From: Fallopia convolvulus
Taxonomy: Eukaryota > Streptophyta > Magnoliopsida > Caryophyllales > Polygonaceae
Reading direction: 5' to 3'
Length of the DNA: 64,000 nt
NCBI GenBank assembly: GCA_964016875.1
Contig: OZ024724.1
Location: 34,123,786-34,187,785 of the forward strand
The notes beneath the pieces are model-generated. The model was not told the origin of the DNA. It ran no database searches and was given only the letters and a program-made list of their open reading frames with translations. Numbering within the stretch: the first letter of the stretch is position 1; the number at the start of each line of letters is the position of its first letter. Positions 21,802 to 33,412 of this stretch are shown here, piece by piece. The position numbers were made by a program, and so were the translations under genes.

Positions 21802-23361
21802 TTAGAAGCTTGGAAGGAGGTGGAACTCATCATGATGAAGGTGGAGCCCATCGTCGTGGACGGAATGGTGGATCGTCGGGGGAACCCATGCATCTTTATC
21901 CGGGTAGCTCCCTTGGGTCCAATGCATGAAGCTCTCCATGTGATCCCAACGATAGTCATCCATGTCTTGTTGAGCCTCATAGTAAGTCCGGAATTGTTGG
22001 AACTCTTGATGATGTTGTTCCATCAAAGCTCCGGTTTGTTGTTGATCCTCCATTATGGATGCTTGTCCACGCATGACCGCCTCATGTTGTTGCCTTTGAT
22101 CAACCCGCATAGCCGCCATCTCTTTAGCCAAGTATGCCATGTCATATACCGGTGGCTCCTCGTACTGCATCGACTATGTATCCCTAGAACTAGGAGAGGT
22201 AGCCGAAGAAGTCCGAAACTCAAAAGTCGCCCCAAAAGTAGGCTTCATAGTCGTCATGTTGGGCTGGAACATCCCAGATGGGTCGTGCACGACCCTTATA
22301 GGGTCGTGCCTGAGAGGTGAAGGAGGGACAGGCAAAGCAAGGAACGTTGACTCGGGACTCGGATATCGGCGGGGGCGAGTTCTCAAAGACTCATCCTGCT
22401 TGGGGCGAACCTTCAAAGAATATTTGTCATTGGAACACACATCATACCAATTAAGCAAGTGAAGCAAATTGGCCCGCTCTCGAGTAATGACGACCTTCTT
22501 TCCATTAAGAGTAGAGCAAAACTTGTTGTGATCGTCGGGGTGCCTCTCTATCAGCTGAGCATTGATGAGGAACGAGTTGTCCACAACGATAGGCTTCTCC
22601 CCTAAATAGGCGCTCATATTTACCCCAAGGTTCCAGGCAAGACGGGCGATCATACCTCCAAAGAAAAAAGCCTCCGATCGTGCCTTAAAATCTTCCACAC
22701 TCCACATCCATTCAAAGCCAATGTTTATCGTATCGGGGGAGGAAACTAACATAGTGCTCAACATATTCACCTCCCTTTTGTTTGGGCGAGACAACTCGGT
22801 TCTCGGGAAGATCGTGCTCCCAAGAATGCGCAAGATGATCCGGAAAACCGGGTTGGCGAGGTTCTTGCTGGCCAAGTTATGGAAACTGAACTCCCGAACT
22901 CTGGATAGGTAGCCCCATGTCTCTAGGGTCGGGTACACAATCTTGTCATCATATATCGGGTTAGGGAACCCGAATGCATCGTTTAGATTTTTCAAAGTGA
23001 GTTTGAACCACTTGTTTCCCAACCGAAATTCCATCTCCCCACCGGAATCGGGACTCTTGATTTTGGTGGAGAATGTAGCCAAGAACTCGGAAGTAAGGAT
23101 CAGATAATGATGATCATTCCACATAACCAAGTTCTCACCCCTAATATAAGAGAAGGCCTCAACCAAGTCGTCATGAATATGCAAGCGTTGCCCATCCGCC
23201 TCGCAATACCATCTCGTCTTGTGTCTCATACGAATGCACGCATTGAACTTTTTCCTAAATTCGGAGGCAAGTTGGCAATCATTAAGCTCTGGCTACCCAC
23301 CCTTGTTTGTACTGTCGCCCTTCCTTGCATTCTTCATGGGTCTAGAGCCCGAAGCCGACAT
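21802..23361 (-). pseudogene. Athila ORF downstream of integrase (env-position protein), two in-frame TAG stops
   Basis: One minus-strand frame of 520 codons runs from ATG (23361-23359) to 21802. It is interrupted only by TAG at 23295-23293 (codon 23) and TAG at 22176-22174. The central part (LTSEFLATF, LGNKWFKLTL, NDAFGFPN) resembles the plant Athila ORF-1 family, located where retroviruses have env; its biochemical role is unknown to me. The C-terminal part (21802-22170) is rich in Gln, His and Met and may form a coiled coil. I see no clear signal peptide or strong membrane segment. A palindrome unit (22282-22293) lies in the coding region. The ORF is bracketed by PPT-like motifs (23399-23410 and 21710-21725). 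A1 has no counterpart. Confidence 0.65.
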
Positions 23362-24578
23362 AGTACCTACATCAATCCAAACACAAATTCCACATAATCC
23401 ACCCCATACTTTTTCCAAGATAAGTATTGCAAGCGTGTCATTCAAACAAGTCACAACAATGGCAAGACATGATTTATAAGGAAGTGATCATGAAAGCATG
23501 AATCAAGTCTCAACCTAGCATGCAATATTTATCGAAAACCACACAACAATACCCCTAATGCACTCTGGCACGACCCACTTGAGGGTCGTGCACGACCCTT
23601 ATAGGGTCGGTCCTGGTGGCATATTTTCGGGTTGGGTCGTGCACGACCTCTTTCATTGTCCATCGTCTTCTACCTTCACCCCTAAATTTCGATTTTTGCC
23701 CCAATTGGCACAAAACATCGAAATACAACCATAATAGCTCATAAAGTTCGAATCTAAACTCACCCAAGCATGCAAAATCATAAACAACACACTCATGCAA
23801 GCAATTTCCAATTTCTCAACCCTAAGTCAAAAATCCCAATGATGCTCATTCAACCCAAAAATCCAATTCCAATCAAGAAAAATCAAAATTAAGAGTAGAA
23901 AGTTAGAGATCCATACCGAAACTCCGAGTTAAGAGTGAAAGAAGTTGAAAATAGGGTCGATCTCGAACTTGATCTAGAAGGGGGAAGTAAGAGGGGGTTG
24001 TTTTGGGTGGTTTTTGTGTAGAAAATCTAGGCGTTGGGTGGTTGGTGGTGCAGCGATGGAGTGGTGGCGAGAGGAGAGGTGATGGTGTGGTAGTTTCCGG
24101 CGAGATTCCAGTGAGAGAAGAGGGTCGATGTTGAGGTTGAATGTGCACAATGGAGAGCGGAGAGATTCGGGGGAGGCCAAAAGAGAGGAGTGTGGAATTG
24201 GGTCGTGGGTTTTAGGTTAAAATAGGAGAAGGGGACTTACCTCAATGGAGAAGACCATATTCGTATTTTCCAGATAGGGTCGTGCACGACCCATATAGGG
24301 TCGATCTCGACCCCCATGTAAGTGTACGAAAAATACCCAAAGTTGCACCGTATGCAATGTCGTCTTCTCTCGTATTTTTTATCTCATTTTTGAAACTTAG
24401 GAACCTGCAAAAATCCCACAAAAAAAATCTATCCCAAACAAATGTATTCTATCCTAGTATAAAGAAGGTTAGAAAAGAAACTAATCTAAAAAACAAAAAA
24501 TAAAATAATAATAATAATAAAGAAAAAACATCGGGTTGCCTCCCGTAAGCGCTTGTTTAATGTCATTAGCTTGATGAC
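23362..24578 (-). other. Spacer between integrase and Athila ORF in A2
   Basis: About 1.2 kb. It holds a PPT-like motif (23399-23410), three GTCGTGCACGAC palindromes (23585, 23636, 24279) with a nearby GTCGGTCC (23606) and an A-rich stretch (24410-24530). Short open frames here look like chance. It might act as leader for a separate mRNA of the downstream ORF; this is inference. Confidence 0.6.
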
Positions 24579-26084
24579 TTATCTTAGCTCAGTCCGAGGT
24601 GGTGAGAGCCCATGTGGCTCGGATTCTTCATCGGATTCCACTTTTGCATAGTACTTCTTCAAGCGATGCTCATTGACCTTGAAAATCTCACCATCCTCGT
24701 CTATAAGATCGACCGCCGCATGTGGATAAATGTGATGAACCGTGAATGGTCCACTCCATCGGGTCCATAGCTTTCCAGGGAAGAGTTGGAGCCTTAAGTT
24801 GAAAAGGAGTACTTGGTCACCGACTTTGAAGAGTTTTGGGACAAGCTTATTATCGTGCCACTTCTTGGTCCTCTTCTTGTAGATCTTGGTGTTTTCATAC
24901 GCCTGAAGCCTCAATTTTTCTAGTTCTTGCAGGTCCATGAAACATTTTGCTCCAGCCGCATCGAGGTCCATGTTGAGCTCCTTGAGAGCCCATAAAGCCT
25001 TGTGTTCGAGCTCGACGGGCAAGTGACATGACTTGCCATACACCAAATTGTAAGGAGTGGTTCAGAGTGGCATCTTGTAGGCGGTGCGGTACGCCCAAAG
25101 TGCATCATCAAGCTTTGATGACCATTCTTTCCTTGACCGGGATACCGTCTTCTCCAAAATGATCTTTATTTGACGGTTTGAGACCTCTACTTGACCACTT
25201 GTTTGAGGGTGATACGGCGTTGTCACCCTGTGAGAGACCCCATAATTAGTCAAAAGAGCTTCAAAGCTCCTCTCAATGAAGTGTGAACCGCCATCACTTA
25301 TAAGCACTCGGGGAACTCCAAAACGAGGAAAGATGTTTGATTTCATGAACTTAGCAACCACTCGGGCATCATCAACCGCCATGGAAACATAATCAACCGC
25401 CACAAGGATATATTTATAAGGACCCAATGAAGGGAAGGGTCCCATAAAGTCAATCCCCCACACATCAAAAAGCTCGACTTCCAAGATACCGATGAGCGGG
25501 TTCTCATTTCTCCAAGTGATGTTTCCGGAACGCTGGCACTCGTCACACCTTGTCACAAACTCATGTACATCCTTGAAAAGCGTTGGCCAATACAAGCCAC
25601 TTTGAAGAATCAGAGCCGTGGTCTTGAATCCCTTAGCATGGCCTCCTGTTGGTAGAGTGTGGCAATGGTGAATGACACTCTCAATCTCATCATCCGGAAT
25701 ACAACGTCGAAAGATGTGATAGCTTCCTTGTTTGAACAAGTAAGGATCATCCCAATAGTATTTCTTGACATCGTGGAGGAATTTCTTCTTGGCTTGAGGG
25801 GTTAAACCCGCCGGAATGTCGCCTCCTACAATATAGTTAGCAAAATCTGCAAACCAAGGGGTACTTGACCCACGTATAGCAAGAATAGGAGTATGGAGAA
25901 AAGATGAAGATGGAAGATCATTGAAACTCGAAAGAACCGAAGAGAATGAAGAGGAATTACCTGCTCGACCCAGGGAGAGGGTCGTGCACGACATATTTGG
26001 GTCGTTCTCGAGTGTTGAATCAAGGGTAGAGATCGACCCTAAAGTGGTCGAGGCAGGGTCGGTCCTGACGGCTAGTTCTTCTGG
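24579..26084 (-). pseudogene. Integrase of A2
   Basis: It reads in the same frame as the RNase H region, separated by TAA at 26087-26085 in the linker. HHCC domain: VIHHCHTLPTGGH and CDECQ. Core: WGIDFMGPF (first Asp, absent from A1), ISDGGSHFIE (second Asp), GQVEVSNRQ (Glu). About nine residues after VAVDYVS are missing compared with A1. A TGA at 25064-25062 replaces GGA of A1 in the core's end. The C-terminal domain (24579-25046) contains RWSGPFTVHHIYPH. The linker before it (about 25970-26117) is packed with palindromic units. Confidence 0.85.
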
Positions 26085-27817
26085 TTAGGTCGAGCATGAC
26101 CCTGATTGGGTCGGTCCTGAGACCTCAGCTTCTTTGCCGCCATTGTCTCCATGGTGCTCATTGTTGCCGTGCAAAAGAGTCTCATCTGGGTGTGTATCAT
26201 TGATGGGGACTGATCCGCTGGACTCCATGATATGCTCATGGGGCATTCTAGATAGGTCATCCGCCACTAAGTTCTCCGCTCCCTTCTTGTCTCGGATTTC
26301 GTGATCGAATTCCTTCAATAAAAGCATCCAACGAAGCAACCTAGGCTTGGCGTCTTTCTTGGCCATTAGAAATCTAACAATGGTATGGTTAGTATAAACA
26401 ATCACCTTAGAACCCACTAGATAAGAGCGGAATTTCTCAAAAGCAAACACCGCGGCGAGAAAATCCTTCTCGATTGTGGTGTACTTACTCTGGGCTTCAT
26501 CAAGCGTCTTGCTTGCATAGTAGATGGCATGAAGCTTCTTGTCCTTCCGCTGCCCAAGAACCGCTCCTATGTCATAGTCGCTAGCATCACACATGATTTC
26601 GAAGGGAAGTGTCCAGTCCGATGATTGCATGATGGGGTCGTCACGAGAGCTTTCCTCAATCTGTAAAACGCTTCAAGACAATCTGGAGACATGCTAAACA
26701 CTACATCTTTCATTAGTAGGTTAGTCAATGGTTTAGAAATTTTAGAAAAGTCTTGAATGAAGCGTCTATAAAAACCCGCATGCCCCAAGAAACTCCTAGC
26801 ATCCTTCACGCAGGATGGAGGGGGCAACTTCTCAATAAGCTCAAGTTTTTGCCTTGTCCACCTCAATCCCACCTTTGGACAATAGATGACCTAAGACAAT
26901 TCCCTCTCTAACCATGAAATGACACTTCTCCCAATTGAGCACAAGGTTAGTCTCCTCACATCTTTTAAGGAACCTAGAAAGGTTAGCAAGACATGAATCA
27001 AAAGTGGAACCATAAACTGAGAAGTCATCCATGAATACCTGCAGTATTTCCTCAATCATGTCGGAGAAAATAGCCATCATGCATCTTTGAAAGGTAGTTG
27101 GGGCGTTGCAAAGCCCAAATGGCATTCTCCAATAAGCAAACGTCCCATATGGACAAGTGAATGTCGTTTTCTCTTGATCATCGGGGTGAATGGGAATCTG
27201 CCAAAAACCACTATAGCCATCCAAATAGCAAAAGTGATCATGTTGGGCTAAGCGTTCTAGGACTTGGTCAATGAAGGGGAGTGGAAAGTGATCTTTCCTA
27301 GTGGCACAATTAAGTTTCCTATAGTCTATGCACATTTAGTGGTGGTCCTAGTTGGAATCAACTCCCCTTTTTCATTCTTTACAACCGTCATCCCCCCTTT
27401 CTTAGGAACTACATGTACTCGGCTAACCCATTTACTGTCTGAGATAGGAAATATGATATCGACATCTAGCATCCTAAGAATTTCTTTCTTCACTACCTCT
27501 TTCATGTTAGGCTTTAGCCTACGTTGATGCTTAATAGTGGGTTTATGATCATCCTCCATATAAATCCTATGCATGCACAATGAGGGTGAAATACCACTAT
27601 GTTCCTCTAGTGAATATCCTATGGCTTTCCTATGAGTCTTAAGCACATCAAGCCATTTGTTCTCCTCTTCCTTACTCAAGTTAGCATTAATAATAATGGG
27701 AAGAGTAGAATTAGGACCAAGAAAAGCATAACTCAAGGAGTCGGGGAGCTCCTTAAGCTCGGGAGTTGGCTCGGGCAAGCTAACTTCCTCCTCATGCTCC
27801 GCCATGAGTGCTTCCAA
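26085..27817 (-). pseudogene. Reverse transcriptase-RNase H of A2
   Basis: RT blocks run over several frames: HVVPKKGGMTVV (27326-27817), then MCIDYRKLN and YLDGYSGFWQ, VFMDDFSVYG with the catalytic Asp pair (26841-27335), then GHAGFYRRFI (26567-26872). RNase H (26085-26630) has CDASDYDIGAVLG, but the block YTNHTIV has Asn where A1 has the conserved Asp (FTDHA). Frameshifts lie near 27330, 26860 and 26620. At the first, the Trp-Arg pair before MCIDYR is lost. Confidence 0.85.
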
Positions 27818-27963
27818 GACAAGGTAGGGCTCCTCGCTTTCGTCCAGGAGGGTCGTGCCCGACCCTTGGAGGGTCGGTCATGAAACCCAAAAACGTGCGG
27901 TAGAGGCTCCCAAGTCAATAATTGCTCCGTTGGGTTGTTGCACTCAATGTAGTCGGAGTGTGT

Positions 27964-28335
27964 TTATAGTATCTTGACCTCCTCATGACTTGACTCCTTC
28001 ATAGTTGGGTTGAATCGGAACTCAACCACTTCTTCTCCAATGTTAAAGGTGAGAAGACCGCTCTTCACATCGATGATAGCTCCTGCGGTGACTAAGAATG
28101 GCCGTCCGAGAATGATGGTTACCACAGGGTCCTCAGGCATCTCCATCAGTATGAAATCATTGGGCACAAATAACTTCCCCACTTGAATTAGGAAATCATC
28201 TACCACTCTCGTTGGCTTGACGCATGACCCATTCGACATGTATAGCTTCATGTTCACCGGTACTAATGGCCCCGTGCTGGTCTTGGACCAAATTGAAAGT
28301 GGAAGCAAGCTTGCACTAGCACCTAGATCACACAA
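27964..28335 (-). pseudogene. Aspartic protease of A2
   Basis: MCDLGASASLLPLSIW is the active-site block, closely matching A1 (LCDLGASTSII). TIILGRPFLVTAGAIID is the conserved end. The frame is the same as the gag start frame, but the short stretch between (28379-28579, KLLQGLNLSIPFAEAL) lies in another frame, so two indels flank it. The palindrome variant GTCGTGCCCGAC lies downstream near 27850. Confidence 0.8.
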
Positions 28336-28378
28336 AGCTTTGAAACAGTATGCTCCAATACCAATAGTAATAGCAAAC

Positions 28379-30131
28379 TTACCGGGATCGCCTAGCGTCT
28401 CGGGTGAGCTCCAACGACCTCACCTCCTCCGTTAGCTCTGACATTGATCGCTTTATACATAAAATCTCCTTCAAGAATTTAGTATAAGCCGACATTTCAT
28501 TCAAGGCCTCGGCGAAAGGAATGGAAAGATTCAAGCCTTGAAGCAACTTAACGAAGCGCTTAAATTTTACTTCCGTCAAGTCCTTGGGTTTCTTAGAAGG
28601 GAAAGGAAGTACCTTAGATCGGGTTTGAATAGAAGGAGAATGGTTTGAAATCTTCCCTTGCGAAGGGTGGTCGAGCTCGACCCTAAATGGGTCAGCCCTA
28701 AGGCCTATTCCTTCTCCTTATGCTTAGGTGGCTCGGGCAAAGCCTTGCCACTCCTTAGGTGCATGGCTCGGACTTCACCATCGCTTGGTCGGCTTCTAGG
28801 ATTCTCTTCGGGGTGGCCCGGGAGTTGTCCATGAGGTCTCGGTATTTGAGTATCTAGCTGGCCAAGTTGGGAATCGACGTTCTTTCTCCATGAGTCAAAT
28901 TCTCCCAACCTTGCGTGAAAACCATTCATCTGTGTGGTAATCTCGGCTCGTACTCCATTGATCCTGTTCTGGACTCCGTTGATTCCTTCTTGCAGCCCTT
29001 TCACCCATTATGGTTACTCTTGATAGCCCGGAGGACGGTAGGGAGGGGGACGTTGCTCTTGTTGAGGGGGTTGCTTGCATTGATCATAATTAGGATTGTC
29101 GCAAGATGGTTGAGCATTGTTCCTCCCTGCATAATTGTTTTGGTTCCTATAGGAACCTCTCATGTAGTTCGCCTGCTCATAAGCCTCGGCAGCTCGCACT
29201 TGATACAAGTTAGTGCAATTGGAAGTAGTATGGGTAGAAGACCCGCATTCTTGGCAAGATTGAGAAGATTTAAAGTAACTTACTTACTTTTTCAATCGGT
29301 TGATCTCATCCTGCATGAATTGGAACTTCACATCCCAATCAACCACATCGGATTGTGGTTCATAAAGCTTCCTCTCCGTCGGATTAGCTTGTTGGGTACC
29401 ATACATGGCATCATAGTTGGTTAGTTTGTCCAACAAAGCCCAAGCTTGATAGGGATCCCTCTCAATGAACCCGCAATCGGTGTGAAGGTTGATTCTGTCC
29501 TTTGTAGCGGCATTAATCCCCAGAAAGAAAATATCTTGAAGCATATAGGGTGGGTGTCCATGAGTAGGACATTACCGAAGAAGTTCCTTAAACTGCTCCC
29601 AAGTTTCCACAAAAGTTTCATTGGGAAGTTGATGATAATAAGTTATGCGCTTTCTTAGCTCTGTAGTCTTGGCCGGTGGAAAGAACATTGTTAGGAACAG
29701 GTCGTGCAAAGCCTTCCATGTAGTAATTGACCTATGAGGTAAGTTTTCGAGCCAAGTAAGTGCCTTGAACGCCTTCAAGAGCACATATTCAAGTGACACG
29801 CCATCTGCAACGATGGTCTCACATAAGTCGGTGAAGTTCTTGATATGCTCCATGGGACACTCAGTGGGCTTGCCCTCCAATTGAGATCGCTTGATAAGAT
29901 TGATGAATGAGACTTGATCTCAAAAGCGCGGTCAGTTTCAGGGAGGACAATAGCTGATTCAGGAACCCTAAATCCCAAGTGCATGTATAGCTTGGCATTC
30001 CTTGAGATAGCGTTCAGTTGCTCCTGAAATCACTGCGCAGCTGCAGCTTGAGCGTCTCGGTCCACTTGCATGCGCTGCATTTGAGCTCGGAGTTCTTCCA
30101 TTTCTCAAGCAAGAGTCTCAGCGTCGGCCAT
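28379..30131 (-). pseudogene. Gag of A2
   Basis: The likely start is ATG at 30131-30129 (MADAETLA), followed after eight codons by TGA (30107-30105) and then a heptad-like EMEELRAQMQRM segment. A frameshift lies near 29920. The main gag domain (29572-29880) stops at TAA (29574-29572), where A1 has CAA (Gln). The same frame continues through the domain's end (29284-29544), another TAA, the CCHC knuckle CQECGSSTHTTSNC and PPPYRPPGYQE. The linker carries the palindrome GGTCGAGCTCGACC near 28672. Confidence 0.8.
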
Positions 30132-30326
30132 TGCTCGTTTCTCTCTCAAACGTCGATGGAAGGATCATTCGGGTTCACTGTCGTAGTCTATCCCAAAGGT
30201 TCTCCGGGAAAAACGAGATGGTATACACTGCGACCAAAGACAAAGAAAACAAAATTAGAAAACTACAAAAGGGCAAGGGCTAGTCCCAAACCCAAATATC
30301 AACTAAACTAGGCACTATTGCACACT

Positions 30327-30343
30327 CCCCGGCAATGGCGCCA
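30327..30343 (-). promoter_or_regulatory. Primer-binding site of A2 (tRNA-Asp type)
   Basis: The minus strand reads TGGCGCCATTGCCGGGG three bases after the 5' LTR. From memory, plant tRNA-Asp would need TGGCGCCGTTGCCGGGG, one difference. This primer type is common in Athila and related elements. Confidence 0.85.
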
Positions 30344-30346
30344 ATT

Positions 30347-31718
30347 TGTTGAAGGGTCTCTTGAACAAATAAATTTATATTCAAGACCCCACTGAGTATA
30401 GTAGAGTCAGGTTCGTCCATGGAAATGAGAATAGTGCTAAAGATTAGTCGATAAACTAAAAAAAGCAATGAAATCAAGAGCAAACCAAGTCAGGACCGAA
30501 CTAAGGTGGGTCGTTCACGACCTTAAGAGGGTCAGTCCTGGGCACAATCAACGAAACACACACAAAACTAGCAAAGGTTCGAGCACGACGTTATGGGTCG
30601 AGATCGAAGCAAAGACACGAGGTTTAATCAATATGAAAGACAAATTCCAGGGTAGGGCTACGACAATGACAATCATACATGCTTCTAACAAGAACTCACA
30701 ACTATCATGCAATTTAGATCATAGAAGAATCAACTTTCGTAAACAATTCAAGTTATTCAATCGACTTTCGCAAATTAAACAACTTTCTATCGATCCTTCA
30801 ACCTAGAGATATCAACTTTCGCAAATAATCCTATTAGAATTAATCAAACAATCAACCTTACACTTTCGCTGAGATTAATTGCAAGATACGCATCAACTTT
30901 CGTAAAGGAATTTAGCACAAGATAGATATATATGATCACCAAGCATTCAAATTATGTATTCATGTTTTAGACATGCATCATTGTATTAGGTTTTCACCCA
31001 ACCCTAGAATTTAAGAAAACTACTCACTCATGGAATAGAGATACGAGAAAAAGGAAGAACACATGATCAATCCAAACCGAAATTCAAATTAAACTAAGAA
31101 GAAATCTTACAAAAGTCTTAAACTTGTTTCCCAAGTCTCCCTTCCGCTCTAGAGAGCACTTTTCAACGCCAAATAACCGATAGATCCAACCCAAGGGTTT
31201 ATCCTCCACTTTTATAAGAAAAGGAGCCCTAATTAACTAGGAAATAAGATAAAACAACCTTCCTAAAATAAAAAGATAGAATAAATCACAAAAGATCTCG
31301 GAATAGAGAGAAAGTCGGCGCCTCACATGACACAAATGGGTCGTGCACGACCCTCATAGGGTCGGCCTGGGGCTTGTTCTCTGGCTTCCTTAGCTTGGTT
31401 CGTGTACAACCCCTCATAGCTCGATCTTGGGTTGATTTCTTCACCTTCCTCTTGTTTTCACTCTTCTTGGCTCTTCTTCCTTAGCTTGGCAACTTCAAAT
31501 CTTCCTCATGGCTTATCCACCCTCTCTTGCAATGCTCCAAACTCTTCTTTCAAGCTCCAAAACTCCTACAAAATGACACAAAAGGTGCATAGCTTCCGAA
31601 TCTCAAGGAAATACGAAAACTAAAGCAAAAAGACTCAAAAATATAAAACTCAAGTACGAAAACTAACTCAATCTAATCTTTTTAGACACTAAAAATCCTA
31701 CCTAAAAAGCGGACATCA
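30347..31718 (-). repeat. 5' LTR of A2
   Basis: TG...CA ends (+ strand TGTTGAAGGG to CGGACATCA), 1,372 bases. The insertion flank CTAGT (31719-31723) continues X. Very similar to the 3' LTR, with scattered differences and small indels, so not a recent insertion. Confidence 0.9.
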
Positions 31719-32448
31719 CTAGTTCCTAGCTACATGAGCTTCTTATAAAGCTTATACAATGAGTCTAGAGCTTGTTCAACCTTCTAGAGCTTACTCTAAG
31801 CTAGTATGAAGCTTCTAAACTTCTTTCTAGCATACATGACCATGTGCCAAGCTAAACTCAAGCTTTGGTTCTTTCCTAAAGCATCTACCAAGCTTAGAGA
31901 AGCTTCCTAATTCACATTAGAACATGCACAAAGCTATTAGACTCAATTACAAAGCTTAAAACTTACCTTAGCGTCACAACTCGTGCTCGGCGCCATGGGC
32001 CAATGCCCTAGGCACGCCGCAAGCTCCACCGATCCTCCTAGGTGCGTCGCTAGCCTCATCGTAGCCTCACCGTGCCATTTTACCACCGTAGGCGCGCCCA
32101 TACAACCGTGACATGAACCTTAAGTTCAATCACAAGGCGCGCCACACCAACCGAGCCTCGAATCCTCAAGAACGAGTCCTTGCCACGCCACGCCCTTGCA
32201 CGGTCCCGTTGCACCGCGCCGACTCCGAGCGACGCCACCTCCAAGGGGCGCCCTTGCCTTATGCCATAGCACTCGAGGTTCCATACCTCGGTGTTGGTGT
32301 GCAATTCACTTTTGGATCTATGACAACTCTCTATAATCACATCATGGAAAGTCGTACATGTCAATTCCTCGATCGACATTACCAATATGACTTGTTAACC
32401 TCAACATGCTCTTATAGGGATTTGATGACTTGACTCAAATTACCAACA
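31719..32448 (-). repeat. X 3' LTR, right part
   Basis: Matches 38375-39092. AGCTT-rich at first, then GC-rich (about 32000-32260) with GGCGCGCC at 32091 and 32136. Ends ACCAACA, adjacent to the polypurine tract of X. Confidence 0.8.
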
Positions 32449-32450
32449 TT

Positions 32451-32461
32451 CCTCCCCCATT
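32451..32461 (-). promoter_or_regulatory. Polypurine tract of X
   Basis: The minus strand reads AATGGGGGAGG, then AA and the LTR start TGTTGG. This fits plus-strand priming and sets X on the minus strand. Confidence 0.75.
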
Positions 32462-32632
32462 GGAGCCATGTCATCAAAACTCAAAGTTTAATAAACAAAC
32501 TCTACGCATAGTCATAAATGTCCGTAGACTTGAATTTATAACTTGTAAAAATTACAATCATGCACTAAAGAATCGTGGTGCTCCTTAGGTTTGAACCACA
32601 TCAACTTGTGTAAGTACACGTCGTAAGAATTA

Positions 32633-33412
32633 GGCTTAATACATAAACAGCCCCATGTACTTGTGTCAATTGGTCACTTGGCCCCCTGTACTTTAGCCTT
32701 ATTCGTTTGGCCCCCTATAGTTGCACGTTGGGACCTATTGAATCTCTAATCACTGATGTGGCAAGGCGCGTGCAATTTAATGTCAATTGGACTCTTCTTT
32801 GAGCAAGTGAGGAGGCTGATTTGGAATTTTATTCTTTTTTTTCAATTTCTTTCATTTTTTTCCCTTTTTTCTTTTCTCTATTTTTCTTTCTTTTTCATTT
32901 CACTCGCTTCTTCTTCCTCTTCAAATTTGTTCAGGTAAATGTTGCATTCCGGCACCTAACTCTCACACAAAGACTTGAACTGGGTAATCGAAACCCTCCT
33001 CTTTCGAGCAGCTCAAGGGCTTAATACATAAACGGCCCCATGTGAAGTTATTGTTGAAGATGCAGGCTGTGGAGTTGAACCCTAGCTGGAATTTGGGGAA
33101 AAAGAAGGTGGTGTGGATAGAAAATTTGATAAGATTGTAGGGGTGAAATAGTAATTGACAATTATTTTAGTTTTTTTTATTAAAATTGTATAATTAAAAA
33201 TAAAATCATCTACATGGAAATTACGTGGCAACTAGGTGGCAAAATAATTTGTCCATGTAAGTGCGCGTGTAAAATACGTTATAAAATCTTAGCTATCAGG
33301 TGTTTAATAGGTCCCAAAGTGTAAGTATAGGGGTTCAATCGAGCATGGCTAAACTACAGGGGGCTAAGTGACTATTTGACACAAATGCAGGGGGCCATTT
33401 ATGTATTAAGCC
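32633..33412. mobile_element. Non-autonomous MULE-type element
   Basis: 780 bases bounded by 9-bp target duplications TAAGAATTA (32624-32632 and 33413-33421). Terminal inverted repeats extend over roughly 100 bases, beginning GGCTTAATACATAAA. No transposase. A third copy of the terminal motif lies inside at about 33019. The length of the target duplication and long inverted repeats point to the Mutator superfamily. Confidence 0.85.

Larger units (their letters stand above)
18886..31718 (-). mobile_element. Athila-like Ty3/gypsy retrotransposon A2, inserted in X LTR
   Basis: It is nearly complete: 5' LTR (30347-31718), tRNA-Asp-type primer site, gag, protease, RT-RNase H, integrase, a downstream Athila ORF, polypurine tract and 3' LTR (18886-20215). 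All coding parts carry stops or frameshifts. The right flank CTAGT continues X sequence that is seen uninterrupted at 38360-38385. The outermost 46 bases of the 3' LTR and the left target duplication are lost by a deletion with TG microhomology. It uses a different set of palindromic repeats from A1. Confidence 0.9.

Noticed and set aside
32080..32433. Overlapping frames on both strands in X LTR, repeated at 38703-39077
   Set aside because: Both LTRs carry them because LTRs are copies; composition follows the GC-rich patch and the frame differs between copies by substitutions without codon bias.
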